Part shown: piece after piece, positions 25,024 through 34,333 of the stretch
Layout of the letters: each line of letters opens with the position of its first letter
Numbering within the stretch: position 1 is the first letter of the stretch
Assembly: GCA_016712345.1 (NCBI GenBank)
Contig: JADJRH010000011.1
Location: forward strand, 3,410,001-3,474,000
Source of the DNA: Polyangiaceae bacterium
GTDB taxonomy: Bacteria; Myxococcota_A; Polyangia; Polyangiales; Polyangiaceae
Length of the DNA: 64,000 nt
Direction of reading: 5' to 3'
The notes under the pieces: generated by a model
Told to the model about the DNA's origin: nothing
Databases searched by the model: none
Seen by the model: only the letters and a program-made list of their open reading frames with translations
Translations under genes and position numbers: made by a program

Positions 25024-25788
25024 TCAGTCGGTCGCTCCCACTCTTCCCTTTATGAAACTCTCCACGGCTTGCTGAAACGCAGCCGGTTTTTCAAGATGCG
25101 CCAAATGCCCGGCGCCTTCAACAACCACGCGGACAGCCCCCGGGATGGTTGCCGCCAAGTGCTCTTGATATTTGGCGGGTGTCATGAAGTCTAAATCACC
25201 GCCCACAACAAGGGTGGGCAGGCGGATATTGCCCAAGTCTGCCATTCGATCAAAAAGGTTTACCGCATGAAAGTCCGTGAGGGCCTGCCTATTTGTTGAA
25301 TGATCCGGCAGCGAAAGGTACACATCAACAACGCTGTCGGGTGTCATGGGCGAAAAGAACGGGCGCACTTGCTCCCGCGTTCGAACGCGCGCCTCTTGGG
25401 CTTGCAACACTTCAAAAATAACAGGGCTCACCTTCAGCCTGGCACCGGTGGAGTATAAAATCAGCGCTTTCAGGTTAACCTTGCCCCGCAGTGCCGTCTC
25501 AATCGCAACGGCCCCGCCCATCGAGTGCCCTAAAAGCACCACAGGATGGTCAAGCGTCTGAAGGGCCTCTTCGAGCGCTTCCGCCATAGCCGAGATGGAC
25601 GTGCACAATGATTCTGAATTGTCGCCGTGACCGGGTAGATCCAGCGCCGCAGCCCGAACGGACGTGCATTCAACAAACGATTGAAAGTGTGCTGCGCGCG
25701 AGCCGGCGCCGGGGACAATCCAAAGGTCGGCTGCCGGGTCGCCGGAGAGCGTGACCTTCCCTCGCCGATACGATGAGTACACATTCAT
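25024..25788 (-). CDS. Alpha/beta hydrolase
   Basis: A 254-residue hydrolase. The nucleophile elbow is LLGHSMGGAVAIE (Ser), the acid lies in VVGGDLDFMTP and the base in EGAGHLAHLEKP, so the Ser-Asp-His triad is complete. The oxyanion region is WIVPGAGSRAAHFQ. No signal peptide; cytoplasmic. The substrate is not predictable: esterase, lactonase and thioesterase members share these motifs. It begins 10 bases after the end of the WD40-kinase gene on the same strand and probably shares its transcript. Confidence 0.85.
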   Translation of the reverse strand: MNVYSSYRRGKVTLSGDPAADLWIVPGAGSRAAHFQSFVECTSVRAAALDLPGHGDNSESLCTSISAMAEALEEALQTLDHPVVLLGHSMGGAVAIETALRGKVNLKALILYSTGARLKVSPVIFEVLQAQEARVRTREQVRPFFSPMTPDSVVDVYLSLPDHSTNRQALTDFHAVNLFDRMADLGNIRLPTLVVGGDLDFMTPAKYQEHLAATIPGAVRVVVEGAGHLAHLEKPAAFQQAVESFIKGRVGATD

Positions 25789-25798
25789 GTCAACCTGC

Positions 25799-28700
25799 CT
25801 ATTTCACCACCGGCACCGACGCGAGGGATTTTATTTTTTCGCGCAAGGCCGGTTCTTCATGTGGAAGCTCGTCGGGCCAGCAGCGAATTGTAGCATCCGC
25901 CAAGGCCGCACACACCATCTTCCCATCAGTGGTAAACGCCACCGTACGAACAATATCCCGTCCACCGCGCAACGCGCGCGTTTCACCGGTGGCCACGTCC
26001 CATAGTCGAACGGTATAGTCCGCGCTTCCCGACGCGAGCGTCTTCCCGTCGGGAGAAAAAGCAACCGTGCCCACCCTTAACTCGTGCCCTCTCAGCGCGC
26101 GACTGTTGCCGGTTTCCATATTCCACAATCGAACCACCCCGCCGTCGCTGGCCGTTGCCAAAAGGCCGCCGGTCGGGGAAAAACGCGCCGAGAAAAGTCC
26201 ACCATCCGAAGCCGAAAAAATCCGGGCTTCCTTTGTGTACACATTCCATATTCGCGCGGTGCGATCCAATCCCGTTGTGACCAGTTGGGAGCCATCCGTA
26301 GAAAAGCTCGCGCCCATCACGAGCGACTCGTGTCCTTTCAACACAGTTGAGTTTCCGGTGCCTGTTTCCCACAATTCAATGTTGTTTTTTTCGGCCCCGT
26401 AGGTGGCAATCCATTTTCCATCGGCCGATATTGTCAACCGCACAGGTGTGGCACCGGCCATTTGACCCTTGAACACCCAATGTTTGCCTGTGGCCGGCTC
26501 CCACAGTCGAACCGAACCGTCGGCAGATACAGACGCGAGACTCGTCGCATCGGCGGCAAACACCACCTCGCTCACCGAAGCGGAGTGCCCCACAAGCGTT
26601 TGAATCAGCTTTGGCGGTGATGCGTACACATCCCAAATCGCGATCGAAAAATCGGCCTTGGGCACGGCAGCCATGCGCCGGTCAGGCGACACGGCCACGC
26701 GAGCAAGCTCGCCCGATGACGGCTCCAACACATCACATTTGGGAGGCTTCATTGCGCAGACAGAAACTTCGGTGTTGACCGTGCTCGCAAGCAGTCGATT
26801 GGCTCCGAGCGGCGCAACAAACAGCGCCGGCGCACCGGTCGAGATCACAACATTACCATCCTGCGCCGGTGTCCACACGCGCACCGTTTCATCAGAACCG
26901 GTAGAAAGAATCCGATCTCCCTGCGCCGACAGGCTGATATGGGTGATCGGCGCCGAGTGTGCTCGCAATATCTGACTGTCTCCCGTAGCCACATCCCACA
27001 CGCGCAGCGTGTGATCAACGCCGCCCGAGTATACCTTTTTGCCATCGGCCGAAACCGCAACCCCTACCACTTGTCCTGAATGACCGCGCAGCGTGGCAAG
27101 CGTTTTACCCGACTCCGAGTCTAAAATGCCAATGGTCCCATCGCCGGCCCAGAAGGCAATGGAACGATTGTCAGGTAGAAAAATCGCGTCTTGCACTTCA
27201 ATTGTAGGTTGGGCAAACGTGGTGAGCTTGTTGGTTTTCAGATCGACCACAACCACGCGCTGGCCATAATCGCTGACCACCGCCCGGAGCCCATCTGGAG
27301 AAAAATGGGCGCGCGGATCAAACACTCCAATGTTCCGGGCAATCACCACATGTTTTGCTGACAAAACATTCCACACGCGGACCGTACCATCTGTGGAGGT
27401 TGTCAATATCCGTTCGCCGTCGGGCGAAAGGTCCAACGCAACAACCCTCTCATCGTGACCGGCAAATACTCTTGAAGTGGGGGGCGAATCGGCGAGATTC
27501 CACACCCGAACCGTTTTGTCCGCCGCCGCCGAAACCAGGGTCTTCCCGTCATTTGACAAGATCATTTCTGAAAGCCAGTCGGTGTGGCCTTCCAACCTCG
27601 TATGATTCCCCGATTCTAAATCCCAAAGTCGGAGTGTTCTATCGTAACTGGCAGTGACAACACGCTTGCCGTCAGGCAAAAAAGCCAGTCTCAACACCTC
27701 GGCGGTATGCCCGGTGAACACGCGCATTGCCCGAGTTTCCAAGTTCCAAACGCGCAACGTTTTATCATACCCAACCGATGCGACGAGCTTCCCGTCGGGC
27801 GAAAAAGCTGCCCTGAAAACTCCCCCTGTGTGCCCCCGCAGGGTGATGGGTAAGGTTCGAGACAAGGAGTCCGACGCGATCACCCGTGCCGCCGAGATCC
27901 GTGGGAATGCCGGGGAGAGATTGGCAAGGAAGTCCAAACTTCGCTGCGGGTCGTGTTCGAGCGACATCCGCGCCTGTTCCAGCGTCACCTCATCGGCGCG
28001 CGTTCGCTCACGCGCTTCGGCTTCTTCGGCCTTTTGCTGCGCCAAGACAGCCGCCTTCCTGCCTTCCTCCGCGGCCCGACTTCTGTCGAGAATGGATACG
28101 ACGCTGAGTACACCTCCCACTGCCAGGATACCAACGAGCGTTGTCACCAGTTTGTTTCTACCCAACCAACGAAGGACCAACTCGCGCGTTGTGTATTGGT
28201 AAGCTCCAACGATCTGACCGGTTTGGAATTTTTTCAGGTCGGCCGCCAACTCGCGGGCGCTCGGGTAGCGCTCAGAGGGTTTTGGGGCCATTGCTTTGGC
28301 AACAATGGCTCTCAAATCGTTGGGTACACCTCGCACGCGCTCTTCCAAGGGCGGAGGCGGCACGGTTGGATTTGCCAGAAGCTTTTGTAAAATGTCGCGC
28401 AGTTCAGGCTCGTCGTACGGGGGAACACCCGCCAGAGTGTGGTACAAGATCGCCCCAAGTGCGTACACATCGGCGTGTTCATCCACCGATTCGCCCCGTG
28501 CCTGCTCCGGCGGCATATAGGCGGGCGTTCCCATAACGGTGCCTTCAAGTGTTCTGACTCCGGCGACCTGAGCGACAAGACCGGTTGCATTGGGTGCCGC
28601 CGAACCTGAATCAGCCCCTTCGCTGGAAAGATCTTTTGCAATGCCCCAGTCGATGACAACGGTCTCGCCGAACTCTCCCACAAGCACATTTTGAGGTTTC

Positions 28701-29356
28701 AGATCGCGATGGATGATTTTCTTACTGTGCGCGTAAGCAATGGCCTCGGCCACGTCAATCACGTGGGGCAGGAGTGAAAGCCTCTCTGTCAGATTCTTCT
28801 TTCTGTAGATGACCTCTTCAAGTGAATCGCCGAAGACGAGCTTCATGGAGTAGAAAAGGTCACCCGCCTTGCCATACCCCGCATCGTAGAGAGGGATGAT
28901 CGAAGGATGCTGCAAACGCGCCGTGATCTGCGCTTCTTGCAGAAATCGAGCTTCGGATCCTGACTGGGGTGATAACAGTTCTTTGAGCGCCACCGGCCGC
29001 CGAAGGCGCTTGTCGGTCGCCCGCAGAATTCTACCCAAGCCACCCCGCGCGATCTCCGAGATGACCTCGTACCGCTCGGCATCTCGCAGGCTCAGAGCCA
29101 AACCCTCGCGGGATGAGCGGGCCGGCTCCACAGGTCCGTCGAGCGTCGCGGCATCCCGATCCACCGGGCCGACGGCTCCCACCGCTTTCGGCGGGGCCGC
29201 CACGGTGTCCGCGACTGCGGCGTGAGGGTCGCCGGCCACCCCGAGGGCGGGAGCGTCCACGGCCCCAGGTACGCGCTCGGCGCCCGCAACAAGGGTATCC
29301 GCGGTTGCGTCGGACTGACGCGGATTCGCCCGCAATGCGTCGCGCGGTTCACTCAT
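25799..29356 (-). CDS. Membrane Ser/Thr kinase with about 16 WD40 repeats
   Basis: A 1185-residue protein. An Ala/Asp-rich N-terminal tail (1-90) precedes the kinase domain (about 96-375): ARGGLGRI loop, Lys125 in PVALKEL, Asp218 in HRDLKPQN and 'GTPAYMPPEQARG'. The metal-binding motif reads DWG (236-238) instead of DFG; the aspartate is kept. One membrane helix lies at about 405-425 (LVTTLVGILAVGGVLSVVSI), then a short coiled coil rich in Ala, Glu and Arg, then about 16 WD40 units to the end (for example HTGGVFRAAFSPDGKLVASV), enough for two propellers. The propellers would be periplasmic or cell-exterior sensors or scaffolds. ATG start. Confidence 0.9.
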   Translation of the reverse strand: MSEPRDALRANPRQSDATADTLVAGAERVPGAVDAPALGVAGDPHAAVADTVAAPPKAVGAVGPVDRDAATLDGPVEPARSSREGLALSLRDAERYEVISEIARGGLGRILRATDKRLRRPVALKELLSPQSGSEARFLQEAQITARLQHPSIIPLYDAGYGKAGDLFYSMKLVFGDSLEEVIYRKKNLTERLSLLPHVIDVAEAIAYAHSKKIIHRDLKPQNVLVGEFGETVVIDWGIAKDLSSEGADSGSAAPNATGLVAQVAGVRTLEGTVMGTPAYMPPEQARGESVDEHADVYALGAILYHTLAGVPPYDEPELRDILQKLLANPTVPPPPLEERVRGVPNDLRAIVAKAMAPKPSERYPSARELAADLKKFQTGQIVGAYQYTTRELVLRWLGRNKLVTTLVGILAVGGVLSVVSILDRSRAAEEGRKAAVLAQQKAEEAEARERTRADEVTLEQARMSLEHDPQRSLDFLANLSPAFPRISAARVIASDSLSRTLPITLRGHTGGVFRAAFSPDGKLVASVGYDKTLRVWNLETRAMRVFTGHTAEVLRLAFLPDGKRVVTASYDRTLRLWDLESGNHTRLEGHTDWLSEMILSNDGKTLVSAAADKTVRVWNLADSPPTSRVFAGHDERVVALDLSPDGERILTTSTDGTVRVWNVLSAKHVVIARNIGVFDPRAHFSPDGLRAVVSDYGQRVVVVDLKTNKLTTFAQPTIEVQDAIFLPDNRSIAFWAGDGTIGILDSESGKTLATLRGHSGQVVGVAVSADGKKVYSGGVDHTLRVWDVATGDSQILRAHSAPITHISLSAQGDRILSTGSDETVRVWTPAQDGNVVISTGAPALFVAPLGANRLLASTVNTEVSVCAMKPPKCDVLEPSSGELARVAVSPDRRMAAVPKADFSIAIWDVYASPPKLIQTLVGHSASVSEVVFAADATSLASVSADGSVRLWEPATGKHWVFKGQMAGATPVRLTISADGKWIATYGAEKNNIELWETGTGNSTVLKGHESLVMGASFSTDGSQLVTTGLDRTARIWNVYTKEARIFSASDGGLFSARFSPTGGLLATASDGGVVRLWNMETGNSRALRGHELRVGTVAFSPDGKTLASGSADYTVRLWDVATGETRALRGGRDIVRTVAFTTDGKMVCAALADATIRCWPDELPHEEPALREKIKSLASVPVVK

Positions 29357-29420
29357 GGGCGCTTCTTGGCGCTACGAGCAAAGCGCGCGCGTGTCAAGCG
29401 CTCTCCGAGCCCGGCCGGAG

Positions 29421-30614
29421 TCAGGCCCTTTTGGGAGCAAAAATCTCCTGCGGCTCAAGTACGCCTTTGAGCGTGTGTACACCTCGGCTCTCCACCGCCG
29501 CACCGGAACAATACCGCGCGAATGCCGCGGTAAGTAGAATTGGAGAATCGAGCGTTCTACACAGCGACTCCACTCGACAAACTTCGTTCACAACAGAACC
29601 TATCACGGTGAAGTCAAGTCGATCGCGGGCGCCAATGTTGCCGTACATCACTTCACCCACATGAAGTCCGACCCCCATGTCCACCAGCGTGTCGCCGCCT
29701 TCGGAGTTGAGTTTGGCAACGCCGTCGACGGCCGCATTGGCCGCCTCAAGCGCACGTTCACAGGCGTCTTTTACCCCCGCACTCCGCACGGGAAAAATAG
29801 CCAAAACAGCGTCGCCGATAAATTTCAGAACCTCCCCACCAAGCGGCCCGATTGGGCCGGCGACGCACTCAAAAAACCTGTCCAAAATCTTTACCACCTC
29901 GTGTGCCGGTTTTCTGTCGGCCAGGGTTGTAAAGCCGCGCATGTCACAAAACCATACCGCGGCGTGAATGCGTTCGCCGGTTCCCCTCAAAAACGAGCCT
30001 GCCAAAACACGCGCCGCGGCGTTTTGACCAAGGTACACCTGAAGGAGACTTTTGAGCGCCAATTCTGCCGACTCAACTTCAATACGGATCGCCAATGCAG
30101 GCGCGATCTGTTCAAACACGGCAAGGTGAGAATCTGAAAAACCTCCCTCTCGACGCGTGGCAAACGAAAAGTACGTGCGCTCTCCGCTGCCGAACTGCAT
30201 TGGGTAGACAACGTAGTCGGTTAACCCTTCCGCCGCGAGTTCACCGCAGATGGAGTACGAAAGATCGGCCTCGGGGCCTTGGAGTCGGCACCGGACGACA
30301 ACCCCTTCTGCCCTGACTTTGGCCACAGGACTCGCTAGAAACGTGGGAGTGGTAAGGAGATCGCGAAGCCCGTCGCGAACGTCCACCCCCAACGTTTCAT
30401 GCCACATCACCGCGCGAACAAACACTTCGGGGTGTTTGGTTGTCACGCTCGTCCGCATGCGAGCCACCGTGATGTCGCCCGCTCGCAGCCGCACAGACAG
30501 CTCAGCGAGAAACCCGTCAAGCGGTAGAGACCGGGTAGACGGAGATAATATCCAACGGATCAATTCGTGGACGAACCGCTCATCGAAAGGCGCGTGTGTA
30601 CTCACGGGCTTCAT
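29421..30614 (-). CDS. Class III adenylate/guanylate cyclase with GAF-like N-terminus
   Basis: A 397-residue cyclase. The catalytic domain (about 215-395) has both metal aspartates, Asp224 in FCDMRGFTT and Asp268 in KFIGDAV, plus Asn343 and Arg347 (VVNEVCRVE) for transition-state binding. Lys264 and Thr337 occupy the purine-specificity positions; a Lys/Thr pair is typical of class IIIb (CyaC-like) bacterial adenylate cyclases, so cAMP is the likely product. The N-terminal 200 residues look like a divergent GAF-type sensor (YVVYPMQFGSGERTYFSFAT) ending in a helix. No membrane segment. It lies 64 bases upstream of the WD40 kinase on the same strand. Confidence 0.85.
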   Translation of the reverse strand: MKPVSTHAPFDERFVHELIRWILSPSTRSLPLDGFLAELSVRLRAGDITVARMRTSVTTKHPEVFVRAVMWHETLGVDVRDGLRDLLTTPTFLASPVAKVRAEGVVVRCRLQGPEADLSYSICGELAAEGLTDYVVYPMQFGSGERTYFSFATRREGGFSDSHLAVFEQIAPALAIRIEVESAELALKSLLQVYLGQNAAARVLAGSFLRGTGERIHAAVWFCDMRGFTTLADRKPAHEVVKILDRFFECVAGPIGPLGGEVLKFIGDAVLAIFPVRSAGVKDACERALEAANAAVDGVAKLNSEGGDTLVDMGVGLHVGEVMYGNIGARDRLDFTVIGSVVNEVCRVESLCRTLDSPILLTAAFARYCSGAAVESRGVHTLKGVLEPQEIFAPKRA

Positions 30615-30634
30615 TCAGCTTCACTCTGTCATGT

Positions 30635-31267
30635 TTAGGGGCAGGCAATGGGAGGATCCCACTTCCAGGCGCCCTCGACGCACTTGATACTTGCCGACTC
30701 GGCACACATGACACCGTAGAAACACTCCAAGTTGGCTGTGTCGCAGGCGGTTCCATCGTTTGGTACCACCGCCGGACAGCCCGCCTGCGGCGCCGTTCCA
30801 CACGACCAGAAAAAGGGAGGAGGAGGACAACCCGCTCCGCCGCACGGGGCACAGACACAGAAGTTATCGCCGGCAATGCACAAAGCCTGTTGAGTTGCGC
30901 ACTCCACACCGTCTGTTGGACTTGGGCAGGCGGCCGGATCTTCTGTACAACCGAGCCCATCGGGTTGCCACTGATTGCTCAGACACTTGTACCCGCGCCG
31001 GCAACTTGGAATTACACTTTCACCGTAGGAACACCGGAGTTCATCTGAATCGCAGGCATCACCCACCTGCGGTTCTACCGTTGGGCAGCCTGTTGACCCG
31101 CCGGACGTGGTGACCGTTGCACCTGTTCCCGCGGTGCCGCCCGAACCGCCACTGGCACCGGTCGACTGGGTAGATCCGCCGGTCCCTCCGGTGGATGTCG
31201 ATTCGCCGTCACAACCGGCAAAAAAAGAAACGACGACAACGCTCAAAAAAGCAACTAAGGTTTTCAT
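30635..31267 (-). CDS. Cys-rich lipoprotein, 210 residues
   Basis: The signal KTLVAFLSVVVVSFFAGC ends in a lipobox cysteine and is followed by a Gly/Thr/Ser linker of about 30 residues. The remainder has about 18 cysteines in a twice-repeated arrangement beginning 'CPTVEPQVGDACDSDELRCS' and 'CPAVVPNDGTACDTANLECF', so two homologous units are likely. The ATG at 31267 directly precedes the signal; an earlier in-frame start lies inside the GST gene. Surface role unknown. Confidence 0.72.
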   Translation of the reverse strand: MKTLVAFLSVVVVSFFAGCDGESTSTGGTGGSTQSTGASGGSGGTAGTGATVTTSGGSTGCPTVEPQVGDACDSDELRCSYGESVIPSCRRGYKCLSNQWQPDGLGCTEDPAACPSPTDGVECATQQALCIAGDNFCVCAPCGGAGCPPPPFFWSCGTAPQAGCPAVVPNDGTACDTANLECFYGVMCAESASIKCVEGAWKWDPPIACP

Positions 31268-31277
31268 TCTGATACTC

Positions 31278-32021
31278 CTACCATCCCACCGGTTCGAGGT
31301 CCAGTTCTGGATAGCGGCGAAAAATCCCATTTTCATTGAATGCCAGGCGACGTGGAGATTGCAGATACGCCGCGATTTTCGGCCGCGCCGCAACGCGTTC
31401 TGCCAATTTGTACAAACCGGTGTATTTTGACTTGGCGCGTTCCGACGCTTTTGGAAATGCGTACTCCAGTCCGGCGAGCGTGTGGAATATAGAAAGGTCC
31501 ACATAAGAAACAGCGGTGCCCACCATAAACTCACCCCCGTTTTTTTCTAAAGTGCGCGCAAAATAGCCTAGGAATTTGGGCATTCGCTGGTCGACAAACG
31601 AACGCGCGGCCCGTACCGCTTCCGGTACCTGCTCGTGAAAGTAGAGCGCCGTGGATACCGGATGATGGGTATCGTGCACTTCTGATATCAGATCTGCAAT
31701 TGTCAGTTGGAGTTGATTTGCACCGAGCCGCCCCCCTTCATCCGCCGGGGTAAGATCGAGACGCGGCCCCAGAAAAAGCAGAATGTTCGCCACCTGCGCA
31801 ATGGTAAGGTTGCCACATTTCAGAAACGGCGGCGCAAACGGTTCAAGCCCTTCCGTTGACTTCATCGCGGCCATCAGCGCGCCGGGCCCACCGCCTTCGG
31901 ACGCGGGCTTGCGAGCAACATCCACATAGGGTGCCCCCGCATCTTCCAACGCCAGGCGAATGTACTCACCGCGCCCGGGTAAGCCGGGCCAATAATATAG
32001 TTCGTAGGTCGGCTCGTTCAT
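31278..32021 (-). CDS. Glutathione S-transferase family protein
   Basis: A 247-residue protein with the two-domain GST layout. The N-terminal thioredoxin-like part begins YELYYWPGLPGRGEYIRLAL, with the catalytic-type tyrosine and the R-G-E-x-I-R-L pattern of sigma/alpha/pi-like GSTs. The C-terminal helical part contains 'VGTAVSYVDLSIFHTLAGLE', the usual N-capping Asp region. The ATG at 32021 is preferred; a GTG/ATG 15 bases upstream adds little. It would conjugate or reduce substrates with glutathione in the cytoplasm. It lies 10 bases upstream of the Cys-rich lipoprotein. Confidence 0.82.
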   Translation of the reverse strand: MNEPTYELYYWPGLPGRGEYIRLALEDAGAPYVDVARKPASEGGGPGALMAAMKSTEGLEPFAPPFLKCGNLTIAQVANILLFLGPRLDLTPADEGGRLGANQLQLTIADLISEVHDTHHPVSTALYFHEQVPEAVRAARSFVDQRMPKFLGYFARTLEKNGGEFMVGTAVSYVDLSIFHTLAGLEYAFPKASERAKSKYTGLYKLAERVAARPKIAAYLQSPRRLAFNENGIFRRYPELDLEPVGW

Positions 32022-32143
32022 GCTCACTCTATACAACCCAAACGGGCTTGGTCACAACAGTTGCCGTGTTTCCCGCGTTATTAAGCAAAACCCGTGGAGT
32101 TTTTCGCAGAATGCCACAAGTTTCGTGGTAGCCTCCGGGGCGC

Positions 32144-33265
32144 ATGACGTTGGGTGAGCCCATTCTTTCGCTTCGCGAGCGCCTCCACATCGATCCCGAA
32201 ACAACAGGTCGCGGCGTGACTGTCGCGTTTGTCGATTCGGCTTTTTTCCCCCATCCCGATCTTGTGCGCCCACGCGACAGAATTCGGGCGTTCGCCGACA
32301 TGACAAAAGACAGCCCAACTGTCGAAGACTTTCTTCAAGCGAGCCCGCACGTGTGGCACGGCACAATGACGGCGTGTTGCTCCGCGGGCAGCGGACATCT
32401 TTCTCAGGGGCGCTACAGAGGTATCGCCAGCAACGCCGACCTCGTGCTTCTCAAAGTTCAGGCTTCCGAAAACGAGCCGATTGTCGGCGAAAGCGTTGCC
32501 CGTGCGCTTCGGTTTGTGCTTCGACACCCTGAGTTGGGTGTCAACGTTGTCAACATTTCGGTAGGCGTTTCATGGGATGATCCCGACGCACTCGATGTTG
32601 AAGACGCCGTGGCAGAACTGGTTCGATCAGGCGTTGTGGTTGTTGCCGCGGCGGGCAATATCGACGGTTCGCCCCCATCACCCCCGGCTTCATCTGCCCA
32701 TGCCATCGCGGTGGGTGGTGTGGATGATCGAAACACTCTACTTCCAGGTGACGACGCTCGTTTTCCTTCAAGCGCCGGTGCTCGATCCAGTAGAAATCCC
32801 AAGCCCGATCTGCTCGCACCGGCGGTGCGTCTACCCGCTCCAATGGTGCCCGGAACACTCACGGCGCGTGAAGCGCCCCATCTTTTTCACCTGCTGCGTT
32901 TGCTTGAAGAAGTTGAGTCTGACATCCGCTTCAGAAAGGGTAGACCACTCGACATGTCAAAGCGCGAGGAGGCAAGTCTCTTTCGCACGCTTGAAGCCAT
33001 TCAACAACGAATTGTTGACCAAAAATTCATCTCCCCAAGCTACCAACATGTTGACGGAACGTCGTTTGCGGCCCCCATCGTTGCGGCCGTTATCGCCCAA
33101 ATGTTGGAGGTCGATCCTACCCTCACTCCGCAACAGATCAAGTTGGGTCTGACAGAAACCGCCCGACCTCTACCCGGGGTGGCCAAACTGCTCCAAGGCG
33201 CGGGAGTTGTCGAGCCGCGCGAAGCCGTTCAGTGGGTTAGAAAGCGTTTGCGAAACGCAACTTAG
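32144..33265 (+). CDS. Subtilisin-like (S8) serine protease without signal peptide
   Basis: A 373-residue S8 peptidase. The triad is complete: Asp in VAFVDSAFFPHPDL, His in VWHGTMTACC and Ser in DGTSFAAPIV; the oxyanion Asn is in VVAAAGNIDG. No signal peptide or prodomain is visible, so it may act in the cytoplasm. An inserted helical stretch rich in charged residues (about 245-295, for example LLRLLEEVESDIRF) lies between the oxyanion Asn and the catalytic Ser. ATG start, divergent from the GST gene. It ends 14 bases from the convergent dehalogenase-like gene. Confidence 0.85.
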   Translation: MTLGEPILSLRERLHIDPETTGRGVTVAFVDSAFFPHPDLVRPRDRIRAFADMTKDSPTVEDFLQASPHVWHGTMTACCSAGSGHLSQGRYRGIASNADLVLLKVQASENEPIVGESVARALRFVLRHPELGVNVVNISVGVSWDDPDALDVEDAVAELVRSGVVVVAAAGNIDGSPPSPPASSAHAIAVGGVDDRNTLLPGDDARFPSSAGARSSRNPKPDLLAPAVRLPAPMVPGTLTAREAPHLFHLLRLLEEVESDIRFRKGRPLDMSKREEASLFRTLEAIQQRIVDQKFISPSYQHVDGTSFAAPIVAAVIAQMLEVDPTLTPQQIKLGLTETARPLPGVAKLLQGAGVVEPREAVQWVRKRLRNAT

Positions 33266-33279
33266 GCGACGGGTGTTTT

Positions 33280-34182
33280 TTATCTTTTACAAAATTCTAC
33301 AACGTGGCCGGCGAGCGTTTCACCATCGTCTTCTTGTATAAAATGGCCCGCCCGCGTGAGCGTTGCATGCGGTTGACCATTTGCCCCGGGGATCTGCTTT
33401 TGTAGCACCAAGTCACCTCCCCGCGTGATCGGATCGCTGTCGCCGAAGAGCGTTAAGAACGGTTTTGTAAACGTCCGCAAAACCTGCCACGCTTTGCGAT
33501 TTGGTTCACTCGCCGGGTCATCTGGAGTGACGGGTACGAGGGTTGGAAAGGCGCGCGCCCCCGCTTTATAACTTTCGTCTGGAAAGGGCGCGTCATACGC
33601 GGCCATTACCTCGGGCGAAATGTCGCGCGCGGAACCGCTTTTGATAATAAAGCCTACCGGAAATTCAGGCACGGTTTGCGAAAAATTCCGCCACGCAAAA
33701 AACGCTTCAGGTACCTTTTGATCGCCGGTGGGTAGAAATGTGTTGGAGGCGACAACGCGGGCAAACCTGTCAGGTTCTTCCCCCACAATCCTAAGCCCGA
33801 TCAAACCTCCCCAGTCTTGGCAAAAAAGAGTTACATGCTCAAGATCCGCGGCGGAAAGAAAGGCCTTCACCCAATCAACATGTCGCTGGTATGTATAATT
33901 CGCACGGTCAACCGGCTTGTCAGATCTGCCAAAACCAATGAGGTCGGGAGCCACAGCGCGCAGACCCGCACCGGTTAAAATGGGAATCATTTTTCTGTAC
34001 AAATAGGACCACGACGGTTCGCCGTGGAGGAGCAGAACCACCTGCCCGTTGCGTGGCCCTTCATCGATATAGGCCATGCGAAGAGCCCCTTCTTCTCCGC
34101 TTGGAATCTGCACGTACTTTGGTTCGTAGGGAAAATCGGGAAGGCTACCAAACCGTTCTTCCGGCGTCCGCACCCATTTCAT
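33280..34182 (-). CDS. Haloalkane dehalogenase-like alpha/beta hydrolase (HLD-I type)
   Basis: A 300-residue protein, close to the usual 310. Features of subfamily I dehalogenases are present: oxyanion segment HGEPSWSY (53-60), nucleophile Asp123 followed by halide-binding Trp124 in CQDWGG, a cap-domain tryptophan (Trp164 in FFAWRNF), the acid in FGDSDP (Asp250) and His280 in RAGHFIQED. The Asp nucleophile rather than Ser separates it from esterases and fits cleavage of carbon-halogen bonds by hydrolysis. Epoxide hydrolases also use Asp but normally lack the Trp pair. The substrate is unknown. ATG start. Confidence 0.82.
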   Translation of the reverse strand: MKWVRTPEERFGSLPDFPYEPKYVQIPSGEEGALRMAYIDEGPRNGQVVLLLHGEPSWSYLYRKMIPILTGAGLRAVAPDLIGFGRSDKPVDRANYTYQRHVDWVKAFLSAADLEHVTLFCQDWGGLIGLRIVGEEPDRFARVVASNTFLPTGDQKVPEAFFAWRNFSQTVPEFPVGFIIKSGSARDISPEVMAAYDAPFPDESYKAGARAFPTLVPVTPDDPASEPNRKAWQVLRTFTKPFLTLFGDSDPITRGGDLVLQKQIPGANGQPHATLTRAGHFIQEDDGETLAGHVVEFCKR

Positions 34183-34333
34183 AAGGCCACTTATACCACA
34201 GGTCCGCGGCGGCTCGCCACGCTTTCAAAATGGGTGCGCTCACCGGGGCAATCACTTCGGGACCGGGTGCCCGCATTCGATCCAGCCACGCCGGCAAAAC
34301 ATTTCTGTCAACCCCACGAAGACAGCAGGCAGG

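Noticed and set aside
29421..30614. Loss of cyclase activity because Ser340 replaces the Asp often seen after VIG
   Set aside because: That position is not a catalytic one (mammalian cyclases have Asn there); the metal Asp residues, Asn343 and Arg347 are intact.
32144..33265. Bacterial gasdermin system linked to the S8 protease
   Set aside because: No gasdermin-like gene is adjacent; the neighbours are a GST and a dehalogenase-like enzyme.
34145..34297. Possible 50-residue minus-strand protein overlapping the dehalogenase start
   Set aside because: The composition looks protein-like, but the only start is TTG without a clear ribosome-binding site, and it overlaps a better-supported gene.
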